Source: PWXP01 sp034005525
Lineage (GTDB): Bacteria > Planctomycetota > Planctomycetia > Pirellulales > Thermoguttaceae
DNA length: 64,000 nt
NCBI GenBank assembly: GCA_034005525.1
Contig: JAVEUP010000010.1
Coordinates: 1 to 64,000 of the forward strand
Direction: 5' to 3'
The notes below the pieces were generated by a model, which had not been told where the DNA came from, did not search any database, and saw nothing but the letters and a program-made list of their open reading frames with translations. A program made the translations under genes and the position numbers. The number at the start of each line of letters is the position of its first letter. The stretch's first letter is position 1. Shown piece by piece: positions 52,029 through 59,376 of this stretch.

Positions 52029-52700
52029 CTAACTCCCAGCGGCTGTCGGCGCCAGCGTGCCGGACGCCATTTCCAGCGCGCGGTGGGCATACCCGGCGGC
52101 GTCGGCGTGGTGGGTGACCATGAGCACCGTGCCGCCGCTCTGGGCAAAGGCTGTCAGATAGCTGAGCACACGCTCGGCGTTTGCCGCGTCGAGGTTGCCG
52201 GTGGGCTCGTCGGCAAGCAGGAGCTTGGGATCGTGGAACAGCGCTCGCGCCAGCGCCACACGCTGACGCTCGCCCGTGCTCAACGCCGCCGGCACGTGGG
52301 CGGCGCGGTCCGCGAGTTGGAAATGATCAATCAGTTCGTAGGCGCGGGCCTTGGGGTTGGGGTGCGGCCGGGCCAGCGAAGGCGCCATGATGTTTTCCAG
52401 AACCGAAAGGTACGGCACGAGGTAGAACTCCTGGAAGACGAATCCGATCCGCTCGGCACGGAAACGGCTGCGAGCTTCGGGCGAAAGCCGGTACGGGTCT
52501 TCCCCGTCGATGCGCACCTCGCCGGCGGTCGGCCGCAGCAGCGCGCCGAGGATCATCATCAGCGTGGTCTTGCCGCAGCCGCTCGGTCCCTGCACGGCCA
52601 GAAACTCGCCCGGTTCGGCCCGGAGCGACACGTCACTGAGTGCAGTCACCGTCCCGTTCGGGCCGGAGAACTGTTTGGTCAAACCTGAGGCTTCCAGCAT
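52029..52700 (-). CDS. ABC transporter ATPase (LolD/MacB-type)
   Basis: A 223-residue ATPase. Walker A GPSGCGKTTL, the ABC signature LSTGERQRVALARAL, Walker B LLLADEPTGN, and an H-loop MVTHH. The DEPTGNLD pattern is typical of the LolD/MacB/FtsE group that drives FtsX-type permeases. The ATG at 52700 shares its A with the stop of the permease gene upstream (TGATG). Together with two FtsX-like permeases it forms a lipoprotein-, peptide- or macrolide-exporting complex. Confidence 0.9.
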   Translation of the reverse strand: MLEASGLTKQFSGPNGTVTALSDVSLRAEPGEFLAVQGPSGCGKTTLMMILGALLRPTAGEVRIDGEDPYRLSPEARSRFRAERIGFVFQEFYLVPYLSVLENIMAPSLARPHPNPKARAYELIDHFQLADRAAHVPAALSTGERQRVALARALFHDPKLLLADEPTGNLDAANAERVLSYLTAFAQSGGTVLMVTHHADAAGYAHRALEMASGTLAPTAAGS

Positions 52701-54007
52701 CAACGTCCTCCCTCTCGCAGAATCATGGCCGGATCGGTCCGCGCGGCGAGCATGGCGGGGATCCAGGCCCCAAGGATAGAAACGGCCAGCGCGACCGTCA
52801 ACGCCAGGGCCGCCCAGTCGGGGCGCAGCATCTCGGCGGGCGTGAGGAGCACTTGGGCGCCGGACCCCGCGCCGCGGCCGAAGTAGACGCCAACCAGCAC
52901 GCCGGCCGCGTAGCCGAGAACCCCGCCGGCAAGGCCCACCACCGCGGCCTTCGCGAGGAACATGGTCAGCACGCGGCCGGACCGCACGCCAATCGCACGC
53001 AGAATACCGTACTCGCCGCGGCGCAGCCGCACGTCGCGAAACGCCGAGAGTGCCAGCCAGACGGCGGCGGCGAGGATCAACACCGGGCTGAGCACGCCGG
53101 CCGTGGCTTCGCGCCGCGCGTGCATCGCCGCGTGGTGCTGCCGCTCCTGCTCCAAGGCGGCCTTGGCTTCCTCACCCACCCGCGCACGCGATTCGTAACG
53201 CGCCAGCACCCGCGAGCCCATTTCGACCACTTGCGTATCGGGCAGAACACGTCCGACCTCGCCGCGGACGCTGTGCAACCCCACGCCCTGGCACGACATG
53301 CACTTCAGCGCAAGGATGGCGTTAATCTGTCCTTGCCGGCCGAGAAGCTCCTGTGCTTCGCCCAACGCGATCCACGCGGTGATGTCGTCGCGGCTGCCTC
53401 GCTCCTCGTGGCACCGGTGGACGGCGAAATCGCGCCCCAGAAGCCGCACGGTGTCGCCCTCCTTCGCGGAAAGGAGTTGCTGAAGCTGGTAGCCGAGCAC
53501 GACGGTGCCCTGGGGAACCATGTGTCCCAGATCGAGCGGCTTCTTCGCCTTCTGATCGGGATAGGATACATAGCCGCGCGTGCCGATCAGCAGGATCGTC
53601 CGCCCGTCCTGTTCCGGCCACTCGACCCGCTGCTGCAACGTGGGCAGAAGATGTTGCACGGTCATCAGGTTCGAGGAGGCCAGGCGGTCGACGTACTCCT
53701 CGGGCATGTACTGCTTGCCGTAACCCTCCGTGTACCAGTCGCGCAGGTTCTGATCCTGCGGGACGATCAGCAGGTTGTAGCTGAGCTTCAGCGAAGCCTT
53801 GCGCATTTCGTCGCCCAGTTCCGCCATAAGCGACTCGACCCGCTCCTCGTGTGCTTCCAGCACCTGTTCACTCTGCCGCTGGTGCAAGTCGAGCGCCATG
53901 AGCGATCCGACCAGCGCGGCCACGGCCACAGCCACGGCGGCCAGGGCCAGCAGCGAGGCCGACTTGCGGAAAACGATTTCCTTGAAGGTCATTCGCCAGA
54001 TATTCAT
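52700..54007 (-). CDS. FtsX/MacB-like permease, inner gene of the ABC cluster
   Basis: A 435-residue permease: one N-terminal helix (SASLLALAAVAVAVAALVGSLM), a large periplasmic domain with two cysteines (CMSCQG), then three helices at the C-terminus (VLSPVLILAAAVWLALSAF, FLAKAAVVGLAGGVLGYAAGV, WAALALTVALAVSILGAW). A final ARTDPAMILREG is the characteristic end of MacB/LolC-type permeases. It lies between the ATPase and the other permease. The hairpin at 54047-54111 separates it from the latter. Confidence 0.85.
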   Translation of the reverse strand: MNIWRMTFKEIVFRKSASLLALAAVAVAVAALVGSLMALDLHQRQSEQVLEAHEERVESLMAELGDEMRKASLKLSYNLLIVPQDQNLRDWYTEGYGKQYMPEEYVDRLASSNLMTVQHLLPTLQQRVEWPEQDGRTILLIGTRGYVSYPDQKAKKPLDLGHMVPQGTVVLGYQLQQLLSAKEGDTVRLLGRDFAVHRCHEERGSRDDITAWIALGEAQELLGRQGQINAILALKCMSCQGVGLHSVRGEVGRVLPDTQVVEMGSRVLARYESRARVGEEAKAALEQERQHHAAMHARREATAGVLSPVLILAAAVWLALSAFRDVRLRRGEYGILRAIGVRSGRVLTMFLAKAAVVGLAGGVLGYAAGVLVGVYFGRGAGSGAQVLLTPAEMLRPDWAALALTVALAVSILGAWIPAMLAARTDPAMILREGGR

Positions 54008-54046
54008 AAGGTCGTCTCCCGGAATACTTCAGTGCTTTCCACCGCA

Positions 54047-54111
54047 GGAGTTCACGCCTCAGCGTGTTGAATTCGGTCCAATCTTGATTCACACGCTGAA
54101 GCGTGAACTCC
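54047..54111. repeat. Inverted repeat between permease genes
   Basis: GGAGTTCACGCCTCAGCGTG and the rest of 54047-54072 pairs, with one mismatch and one bulge, with 54087-54111 (GCTGAAGCGTGAACTCC end). It sits in the gap of the minus-strand operon and could slow transcription or be another intergenic repeat. Confidence 0.65.
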
Positions 54112-54120
54112 AACGGCCGC

Positions 54121-55425
54121 TCATCCCGCGCGAAGCGCCGTGGCCGGGTCCTCGCGTGCCGCGGCCAGCGCGGCGACCGATGCCGCCACTGTGGACAACA
54201 CGATCGCCACCACCAGACCCGCCACCAACAACCCGGGCTGAAACGGCCCCAGCCCGCCGCCGGCTCCGGACGCCAGCACGGCTGCCGCTGCCAGGCCGGC
54301 TACCGTCCCCGCCGCGCCGAGGGCGAGCCAGCGGCCAAGGAAGATGGCGGCCAGGCGCCGGGCGCGAAGTCCGCAGGCGCGCCAAATGCCAATCTCCGCC
54401 CGCCGTTCGGCCACGTTGCTCCACGCCAGCCAGCCGACCCACAGCCCGCACGAGGCCACGACCAGCACGTTGACCAACCCGGCAAGCCGCCGGCGGTCGC
54501 GGTTCAATTCGGCCTGCGCCGCACGCTCCTGTTCCAGTCGCTCCCGCTCAATCCGGTGCACGTGCACCGTGGCCAGCTTCGCGGCCAGAGTATCGGGCAC
54601 GCGCTGGACCACCTGGGCGCCCGGCAGTACCGAGGCGACCTGCTCGCGCAGTTGCCCGATTTTTTCCAGCGCCGCAGGCGTGCTCTGGGCCAGAATCTCG
54701 CTAATGCTCTCGGGTTGGTCGAACAGCGCTTGGGCATCGCGAAGGGCCATGGTAATGGTGACGTCCTCCTGATTGCCCTCCTGAACCAGACAGCGTTCGA
54801 CACGGAATGTGCGGTCCATCAGGCGGATTTCATCGCCCTCGCTAAGCCCGAGCACCTTGTGGATTTCGTACCCGAGGACCACCGATCCCGGCCTGGGCGG
54901 CTGAAGGTAGCGCGCCGCCAGCGGGGCCGGCTCGTCCGGGTTTGAAGAAGGCTTGCCGTCCGTCGGGCTTGCCGGGGCGGCCGTGCGTTCGGGCGCTCCG
55001 CGGCCCGCCACCACGATCGGCCACTTCTGCTCCGGCCAGGTGATGCGCCGGCGCAACTGGCCCACCGGGTTGCGGACCAGCGGCAGGCCGGCCTCCTGGA
55101 GTTTTCGGACGGCCGTTTCCGGCATGGCAGGGGCCGATTCGTCCTGGGCGTACCAGTCGGTCATCTCCTGCCCTTTCGGCAGGATGGTGAGGTTGAATCC
55201 CAACTCGCCCATCGCCCGGAACACGTCGGCCCGCATATCGGCCAACTGCTCCTGCAACTTGGCGTCCTTCGCGTCAAGCGCGCCGGCGGCGTCGGCTTCG
55301 TATGCGCCGAGGAGCATGGCGGTGCCGGCAATCGCGCCGACTGCCAGCATGACGGCCACCAGTCCGGCAGCGGAATTCCACCGGTAGTGAAGCAGTTCAC
55401 GGATAATAACGCTATGCAGGCGCAT
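54121..55425 (-). CDS. FtsX/MacB-like permease, first gene of the ABC cluster
   Basis: 434 residues from ATG 55425. The N-terminal helix is SAAGLVAVMLAVGAIAGTAMLL, followed by a periplasmic domain, and the last third has three helices (VNVLVVASCGLWVGWLAW, LGAAGTVAGLAAAAVLASG, LLVAGLVVAIVLSTVAASVAA), ending REDPATALRAG. It is homologous in layout to the permease at 52700-54007, so the cluster has two permeases and one ATPase as in LolCDE. Substrate unknown. Confidence 0.82.
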   Translation of the reverse strand: MRLHSVIIRELLHYRWNSAAGLVAVMLAVGAIAGTAMLLGAYEADAAGALDAKDAKLQEQLADMRADVFRAMGELGFNLTILPKGQEMTDWYAQDESAPAMPETAVRKLQEAGLPLVRNPVGQLRRRITWPEQKWPIVVAGRGAPERTAAPASPTDGKPSSNPDEPAPLAARYLQPPRPGSVVLGYEIHKVLGLSEGDEIRLMDRTFRVERCLVQEGNQEDVTITMALRDAQALFDQPESISEILAQSTPAALEKIGQLREQVASVLPGAQVVQRVPDTLAAKLATVHVHRIERERLEQERAAQAELNRDRRRLAGLVNVLVVASCGLWVGWLAWSNVAERRAEIGIWRACGLRARRLAAIFLGRWLALGAAGTVAGLAAAAVLASGAGGGLGPFQPGLLVAGLVVAIVLSTVAASVAALAAAREDPATALRAG

Positions 55426-55528
55426 TGCCCTGTTTCGGTGAGAGTTCGCGGTTTGGGAAACCCACGGTTTCCGCCGGCCATCCATGCTTTTCCATTGTAC
55501 CGCGATGGCAGGCCCTTGCCAACCAGCG

Positions 55529-56263
55529 TCATTTCTCGATCAACACCCACACCCCTTGTCCGACGTCGGGATCGTCGGCCGAGATGGCGCCCTTGCCCAT
55601 CACTTTGAATTTAGGAAGCTCCGCGGCCTCGGCCCACTGGCGCATCTGTTCGGGCCTGCGCAGCTCGACGAAGCGTTGCCACCGCTGCACATCGTCGCCT
55701 TCGAGACGCGCCTTGCGGCCTTCGACTAGCTTCTCGGCGGCCCAATCGGGATAGCCGCTGCCCGCGCCGCCGCCGATATAGGCTTTTCCACCGGGCCGCA
55801 ACACGCGATAGATTTCCCGAAGTCCCTTCGGGGCATCGTCCCAGAAGAAGATCGAGCCGCGGCTGACGAGCAGATCGACCGAATTGTCGGGAAAGGGCAT
55901 CTTCTCAGCCACGCCCACGACGGCAAACAAGCGGTTCTCCAGCCCTTTTTCGCGAGCAAGCTTCAAACCTTCGGCCAAGGCCAATTCGTTGGGATCCAGC
56001 ATGACCACCGGGTTGCCGGTTGCCTCGATCAGCGGAATGGTCAATTGCCCTCTTCCCGCACCCAGATCGACCCAGAACCCCGCCTTCGGCTCGCAGTATT
56101 TCAGTACGTCCTGGACGACGTAAGGATGGCGGCTTGGCAGTTCGGCTTCGGCCCGAAGCCCCTCCGGCGCGGGCGGCGTTTCCGCCGCATCTGCGCCGGG
56201 CAGGCAAGCGAGATGAGAATAGGCTGCTGCAAACACAACGGTGAATACAAGGTGTTTCGTCAT
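55529..56263 (-). CDS. Methyltransferase with an N-terminal signal peptide
   Basis: A 244-residue class I methyltransferase: VDLGAGRGQLTIPL is motif I (SAM binding), VVMLDPNELAL ends strand beta-2, and GGKAYIGGGAG fits motif post-I. It begins with MTKHLVFTVVFAAAYSHLACLPG, which looks like a signal peptide or membrane anchor, unusual for an SAM-dependent enzyme since SAM is cytoplasmic. AGAGGG lies before the ATG at 56263. Substrate unknown. Confidence 0.72.
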   Translation of the reverse strand: MTKHLVFTVVFAAAYSHLACLPGADAAETPPAPEGLRAEAELPSRHPYVVQDVLKYCEPKAGFWVDLGAGRGQLTIPLIEATGNPVVMLDPNELALAEGLKLAREKGLENRLFAVVGVAEKMPFPDNSVDLLVSRGSIFFWDDAPKGLREIYRVLRPGGKAYIGGGAGSGYPDWAAEKLVEGRKARLEGDDVQRWQRFVELRRPEQMRQWAEAAELPKFKVMGKGAISADDPDVGQGVWVLIEK

Positions 56264-56340
56264 GAAAACCCTCTGAAAGTGCAAGCGGGGGAAACGTTAC
56301 GCCGAAAGCTATGCCAGGTTTTCGGTCACTGCACCGCAGG

Positions 56341-57309
56341 TCACGGCGGGTCGACAATCAGGTCGCCATTCGCCCGGGTACACAGGGCGTGGTACACTTC
56401 CATGTCGATGGATTCGGGAACCAGCCGGACGGACCCGTCGCCGGCAACGAAGTTCGTCCCGGCCGGGTGGCGGCTGCTGAAGTTGGCGAAGGCTGTTTCT
56501 TCGGAATTCGGAGGCGTGATAGCCACACCAACCACACGTCCCGGCGCGTGCGCGGCACCGGCCAGGACTCCCAGCCAGGTCGAGGGCGAGATCTCGCTGC
56601 TTCGTTCTCCAACAACATAGGTGTTGCTCAGACCGTCCGTGATATCGGCAAAACGAAACGACCGCTGAAACACCATCGTGCCGTTGCCGATGCAGTTGCC
56701 GCCACCCCCGCATACGTCAGCCATGCGGGTAGTGCCGAATACGCCGATGTAGTTCGACGTAGCCAGTTCCGTGGCCGAGAAACCGGGATCGTAGTCGGGC
56801 TTTGGCTGGTTTCCCGGTTCCAGCACGAACGTACTCTCGGACGGGTCGGTGGGGCAGCGGAATACCGGAAGTGAAACAACCCGGGCAGCGGTGTTCGCCG
56901 GGTCGGTAATTGGCAGATCGACACGTATGGATCGGGCAAGGGCCGCTTGCTCGACAAACGGTAGGAGGCTGACGCCCCAAGCCCAGCCCGGTTTTCCAAG
57001 CCAGTATGGCTGCCCGGCGTTCGGATGCGTTGCCGACCAACCCGGCGGCAACCGGCGATGCACGTCGTGGTAGAGATGCATCGCGATGCCTACCTGTCTG
57101 AGGTTGTTCGTGCAAGTCATCCGGCGGGCGGCCTCGCGCGCGGCTTGGACCGCCGGCAGCAGCAGGGAAATGAGGATGCCAATGATGGCAATCACTACCA
57201 GAAGTTCGACCAGGGTAAAACCATGGGGTGACGATGCCGTCTTTGGAGGGCCTATCTCGGCGACGGGTCGGTGCGAAGGGGCAGAATGTCGGAGGGTTTC
57301 ACATGTCAC
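56341..57309 (-). CDS. DUF1559 protein with type IV pilin-like N-terminus (second copy)
   Basis: A 322-residue protein from the GTG at 57309; the start is uncertain, as there is no ATG before the pilin motif. GFTLVELLVVIAIIGILIS is the prepilin-like helix, then LLPAVQAAREAARRMTCTNNLRQVGIAMH is the DUF1559 signature. The C-terminus has FVAGDGSVRLVPESID, similar to the copy at 44066-45046. It is a paralogue, not adjacent to that gene. Exported surface protein of unknown role. Confidence 0.85.
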   Translation of the reverse strand: MTCETLRHSAPSHRPVAEIGPPKTASSPHGFTLVELLVVIAIIGILISLLLPAVQAAREAARRMTCTNNLRQVGIAMHLYHDVHRRLPPGWSATHPNAGQPYWLGKPGWAWGVSLLPFVEQAALARSIRVDLPITDPANTAARVVSLPVFRCPTDPSESTFVLEPGNQPKPDYDPGFSATELATSNYIGVFGTTRMADVCGGGGNCIGNGTMVFQRSFRFADITDGLSNTYVVGERSSEISPSTWLGVLAGAAHAPGRVVGVAITPPNSEETAFANFSSRHPAGTNFVAGDGSVRLVPESIDMEVYHALCTRANGDLIVDPP

Positions 57310-57478
57310 CGCAGGCACTTTCAAATGTGGGAGACCTGGGGAATCGAGGGATGCATCCCTGTTCGGGCATTCTCGGATCGTCCGATCAGAACGGCGGCGG
57401 GCGAGCCCTCGTCTCTGGATCGATGTCGCAATTCCGTCCGTTTGCAGGCAAAAGTGGAACGCCACCGCGAACCTCCAA

Positions 57479-57826
57479 TCAGGCCACAGGTCTTCCCCGC
57501 CGCACCCACGCGATCGCAAGCACTGCTAACTGGATGATCGATAACGCGATCATCACGTACATTCGGACTTCGTGTTTCGCCTCGCCAAAGTTCTCGAAAG
57601 CGAACCACCCGCCGACGAACACGGCAACCACAGCGGCCAGCAGGTGACCGGCAAGGGGTTGCTTTGCCCTCTGAAGCCAGGCGGCGAACAACGCCCAGAG
57701 CCCCATGACTACGCCGAACCACAACCCTTTGTCTCCACCCGGTTCCATTACGTAACGATAGAGACCGCTCAGAATGACTGCCGCGCCGAAGCATGCGGTT
57801 ACCGAGCAAAGAAGATTACGTGACAT
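57479..57826 (-). CDS. Small four-helix membrane protein, tandem copy 1
   Basis: A 115-residue protein with four hydrophobic segments and the motif GLWFGVVMG, followed by FVGGWFAFENFGEAKHEVRMYVMI. The same motifs occur in the neighbour at 57848-58237, so they are paralogues. The gene starts 21 bases after that gene's stop. No family is recognised beyond a general four-helix, TMEM14-like appearance. Confidence 0.65.
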   Translation of the reverse strand: MSRNLLCSVTACFGAAVILSGLYRYVMEPGGDKGLWFGVVMGLWALFAAWLQRAKQPLAGHLLAAVVAVFVGGWFAFENFGEAKHEVRMYVMIALSIIQLAVLAIAWVRRGRPVA

Positions 57827-57847
57827 CGCTACTGCACCTTTCCCTCG

Positions 57848-58237
57848 CTATCCTGCCATATTCTCTGGTTCAGGGTTGCGCAAGACCGATGTCTTCGAGT
57901 TCTTCCTGGCCGGCGCGCCGAGCACTGCGGCCACAAGAAGGGTCAACACAAGAACGGCATATTTCCTGACGTCCCCCTGGCCCAACCCCCTCTGGAAAAA
58001 GACATCATAAATAAACCATCCCCCGACGAAGCCAACTGCCACCCAGGCGACCCCCATGCCGAGGTATCGAAGCCGGACGTACAGCAATAAGGATGCCACC
58101 AGGGCAAGGCCGCCCATCACGACCCCGAACCACAAGCCAGCCTTGCCCGGCTCCGCGGCAAGAAGACTCAACAGCCCGCTGCCAAGGACAGCCAAGCCGT
58201 AGATGGCGGTTGCCATAGCTTTTCGTTCGCTAGACAT
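57848..58237 (-). CDS. Small four-helix membrane protein, tandem copy 2
   Basis: A 129-residue paralogue of the gene at 57479-57826: GLWFGVVMG, FVGGWFIYDVFF and VRKYAVLVL align. Four hydrophobic segments. AGAAGGT lies before the ATG at 58237. It is the first gene of the pair. Confidence 0.65.
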   Translation of the reverse strand: MSSERKAMATAIYGLAVLGSGLLSLLAAEPGKAGLWFGVVMGGLALVASLLLYVRLRYLGMGVAWVAVGFVGGWFIYDVFFQRGLGQGDVRKYAVLVLTLLVAAVLGAPARKNSKTSVLRNPEPENMAG

Positions 58238-58590
58238 CTCATACCTTCTTCTGTTGCCGGCCGCTCGAATTGATGGGTAGTCAGTCCAGCCAAACGGGGC
58301 CTGCGGGAATGCACGGTCCAGTAGTGATACCGCAAGCGGAGTTCCTTGGTGGACAACCTCATGTCCCGAGTGGCCGCAACGCGCGGATTGGCCTCAGTAC
58401 GGCCCCCCATGCTCCTCCGGTTCCTTGCCGTATATCTTGTCGCCAGTCTTCTTGGAGGCTGTCCACAATGGCGGTTGGCTGCGGTATCCACACTACAGTC
58501 GTTGCGGGAAGATAGTACTGGGTGTGTTGCCCAGCGTGCTGCGTCCGATGTATCTTGGCAACGCACTGGTTGACAGCAAAAGGACACATC
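58238..58590. other. Intergenic region between divergent units
   Basis: About 350 bases separate the membrane protein pair from the ABC gene at 58591. I see no RNA gene or strong hairpin; it must hold the promoters of both divergent units. Short frames within it are not protein-like. Confidence 0.5.
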
Positions 58591-59376
58591 GTGACCGAAC
58601 CAGCCGATTCGTCCAGCCTCATGTTGCGAGCGGAGAACCTGACCAAGCAATTCCAGCAAGGCCGGACAGTCGTCGATGCCCTGTGCGAGGCAAACATATC
58701 CGTGACGCGGGGGGATTTCGTCGCGGTTATGGGGGCCAGCGGGTCGGGCAAGAGTACGCTACTGCATCTGATGGCCGGGCTGACTACCCCAAGTGCGGGA
58801 CGCGTGGAGATCGACGGCGCCGACTTGTTCGCCATGTCGGACCGGGCATTGACGCTCTTTCGCCGACGCCGGATCGGGCTGGTCTTCCAGGCGTACAATC
58901 TGGTACCCGCCCTGACGACCGAGCAGAACATCATGTTGCCGGTTCTCATGGAATCATCCGGCCGGAACCACGCCCGGCAGTTGGACGAACTGATCGAACG
59001 CTTGGGACTCGCCCAGCGCCGCAAGCACCGGCCGGACGAACTCAGCGGCGGCGAGCAGCAACGGGTAGCCATCGCGAGGGCCCTGATTAGCGATCCTGCC
59101 GTTGTGCTGGCCGACGAGCCGACCGGAAATGTCGACTCGGTGGCAGGCCAGGGCATCTGCCGGCTGCTGCGCGACCTGTGTAACGATCAGGGGCGGACCA
59201 TTGTCATGGTGACGCACGAGGCCGCCGTGGCGGTCTGGGCCAAGCGGATCGTCGTCTTGAAGGACGGGCGAGTGGTCGATTCCTTCTTAACGGCGCAGTT
59301 CGGCGATACCGACGCGCTGGCCACGCATTATCAGAACGTCGTCGCGGCGGCCGACACGGGGGAGGGCGCCGAATGA
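58591..59376 (+). CDS. ABC transporter ATPase (MacB/LolD-type), second cluster
   Basis: A 261-residue ATPase from the GTG at 58591 (AAGGA upstream). MGASGSGKSTLLHL (Walker A), ELSGGEQQRVAIARAL (signature), VVLADEPTGN (Walker B), and MVTHEA (H-loop). It lies directly before a large FtsX permease that overlaps it by four bases, so ATPase and permease are translationally coupled. Substrate unknown; the layout is that of MacB-like exporters. Confidence 0.92.
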   Translation: MTEPADSSSLMLRAENLTKQFQQGRTVVDALCEANISVTRGDFVAVMGASGSGKSTLLHLMAGLTTPSAGRVEIDGADLFAMSDRALTLFRRRRIGLVFQAYNLVPALTTEQNIMLPVLMESSGRNHARQLDELIERLGLAQRRKHRPDELSGGEQQRVAIARALISDPAVVLADEPTGNVDSVAGQGICRLLRDLCNDQGRTIVMVTHEAAVAVWAKRIVVLKDGRVVDSFLTAQFGDTDALATHYQNVVAAADTGEGAE

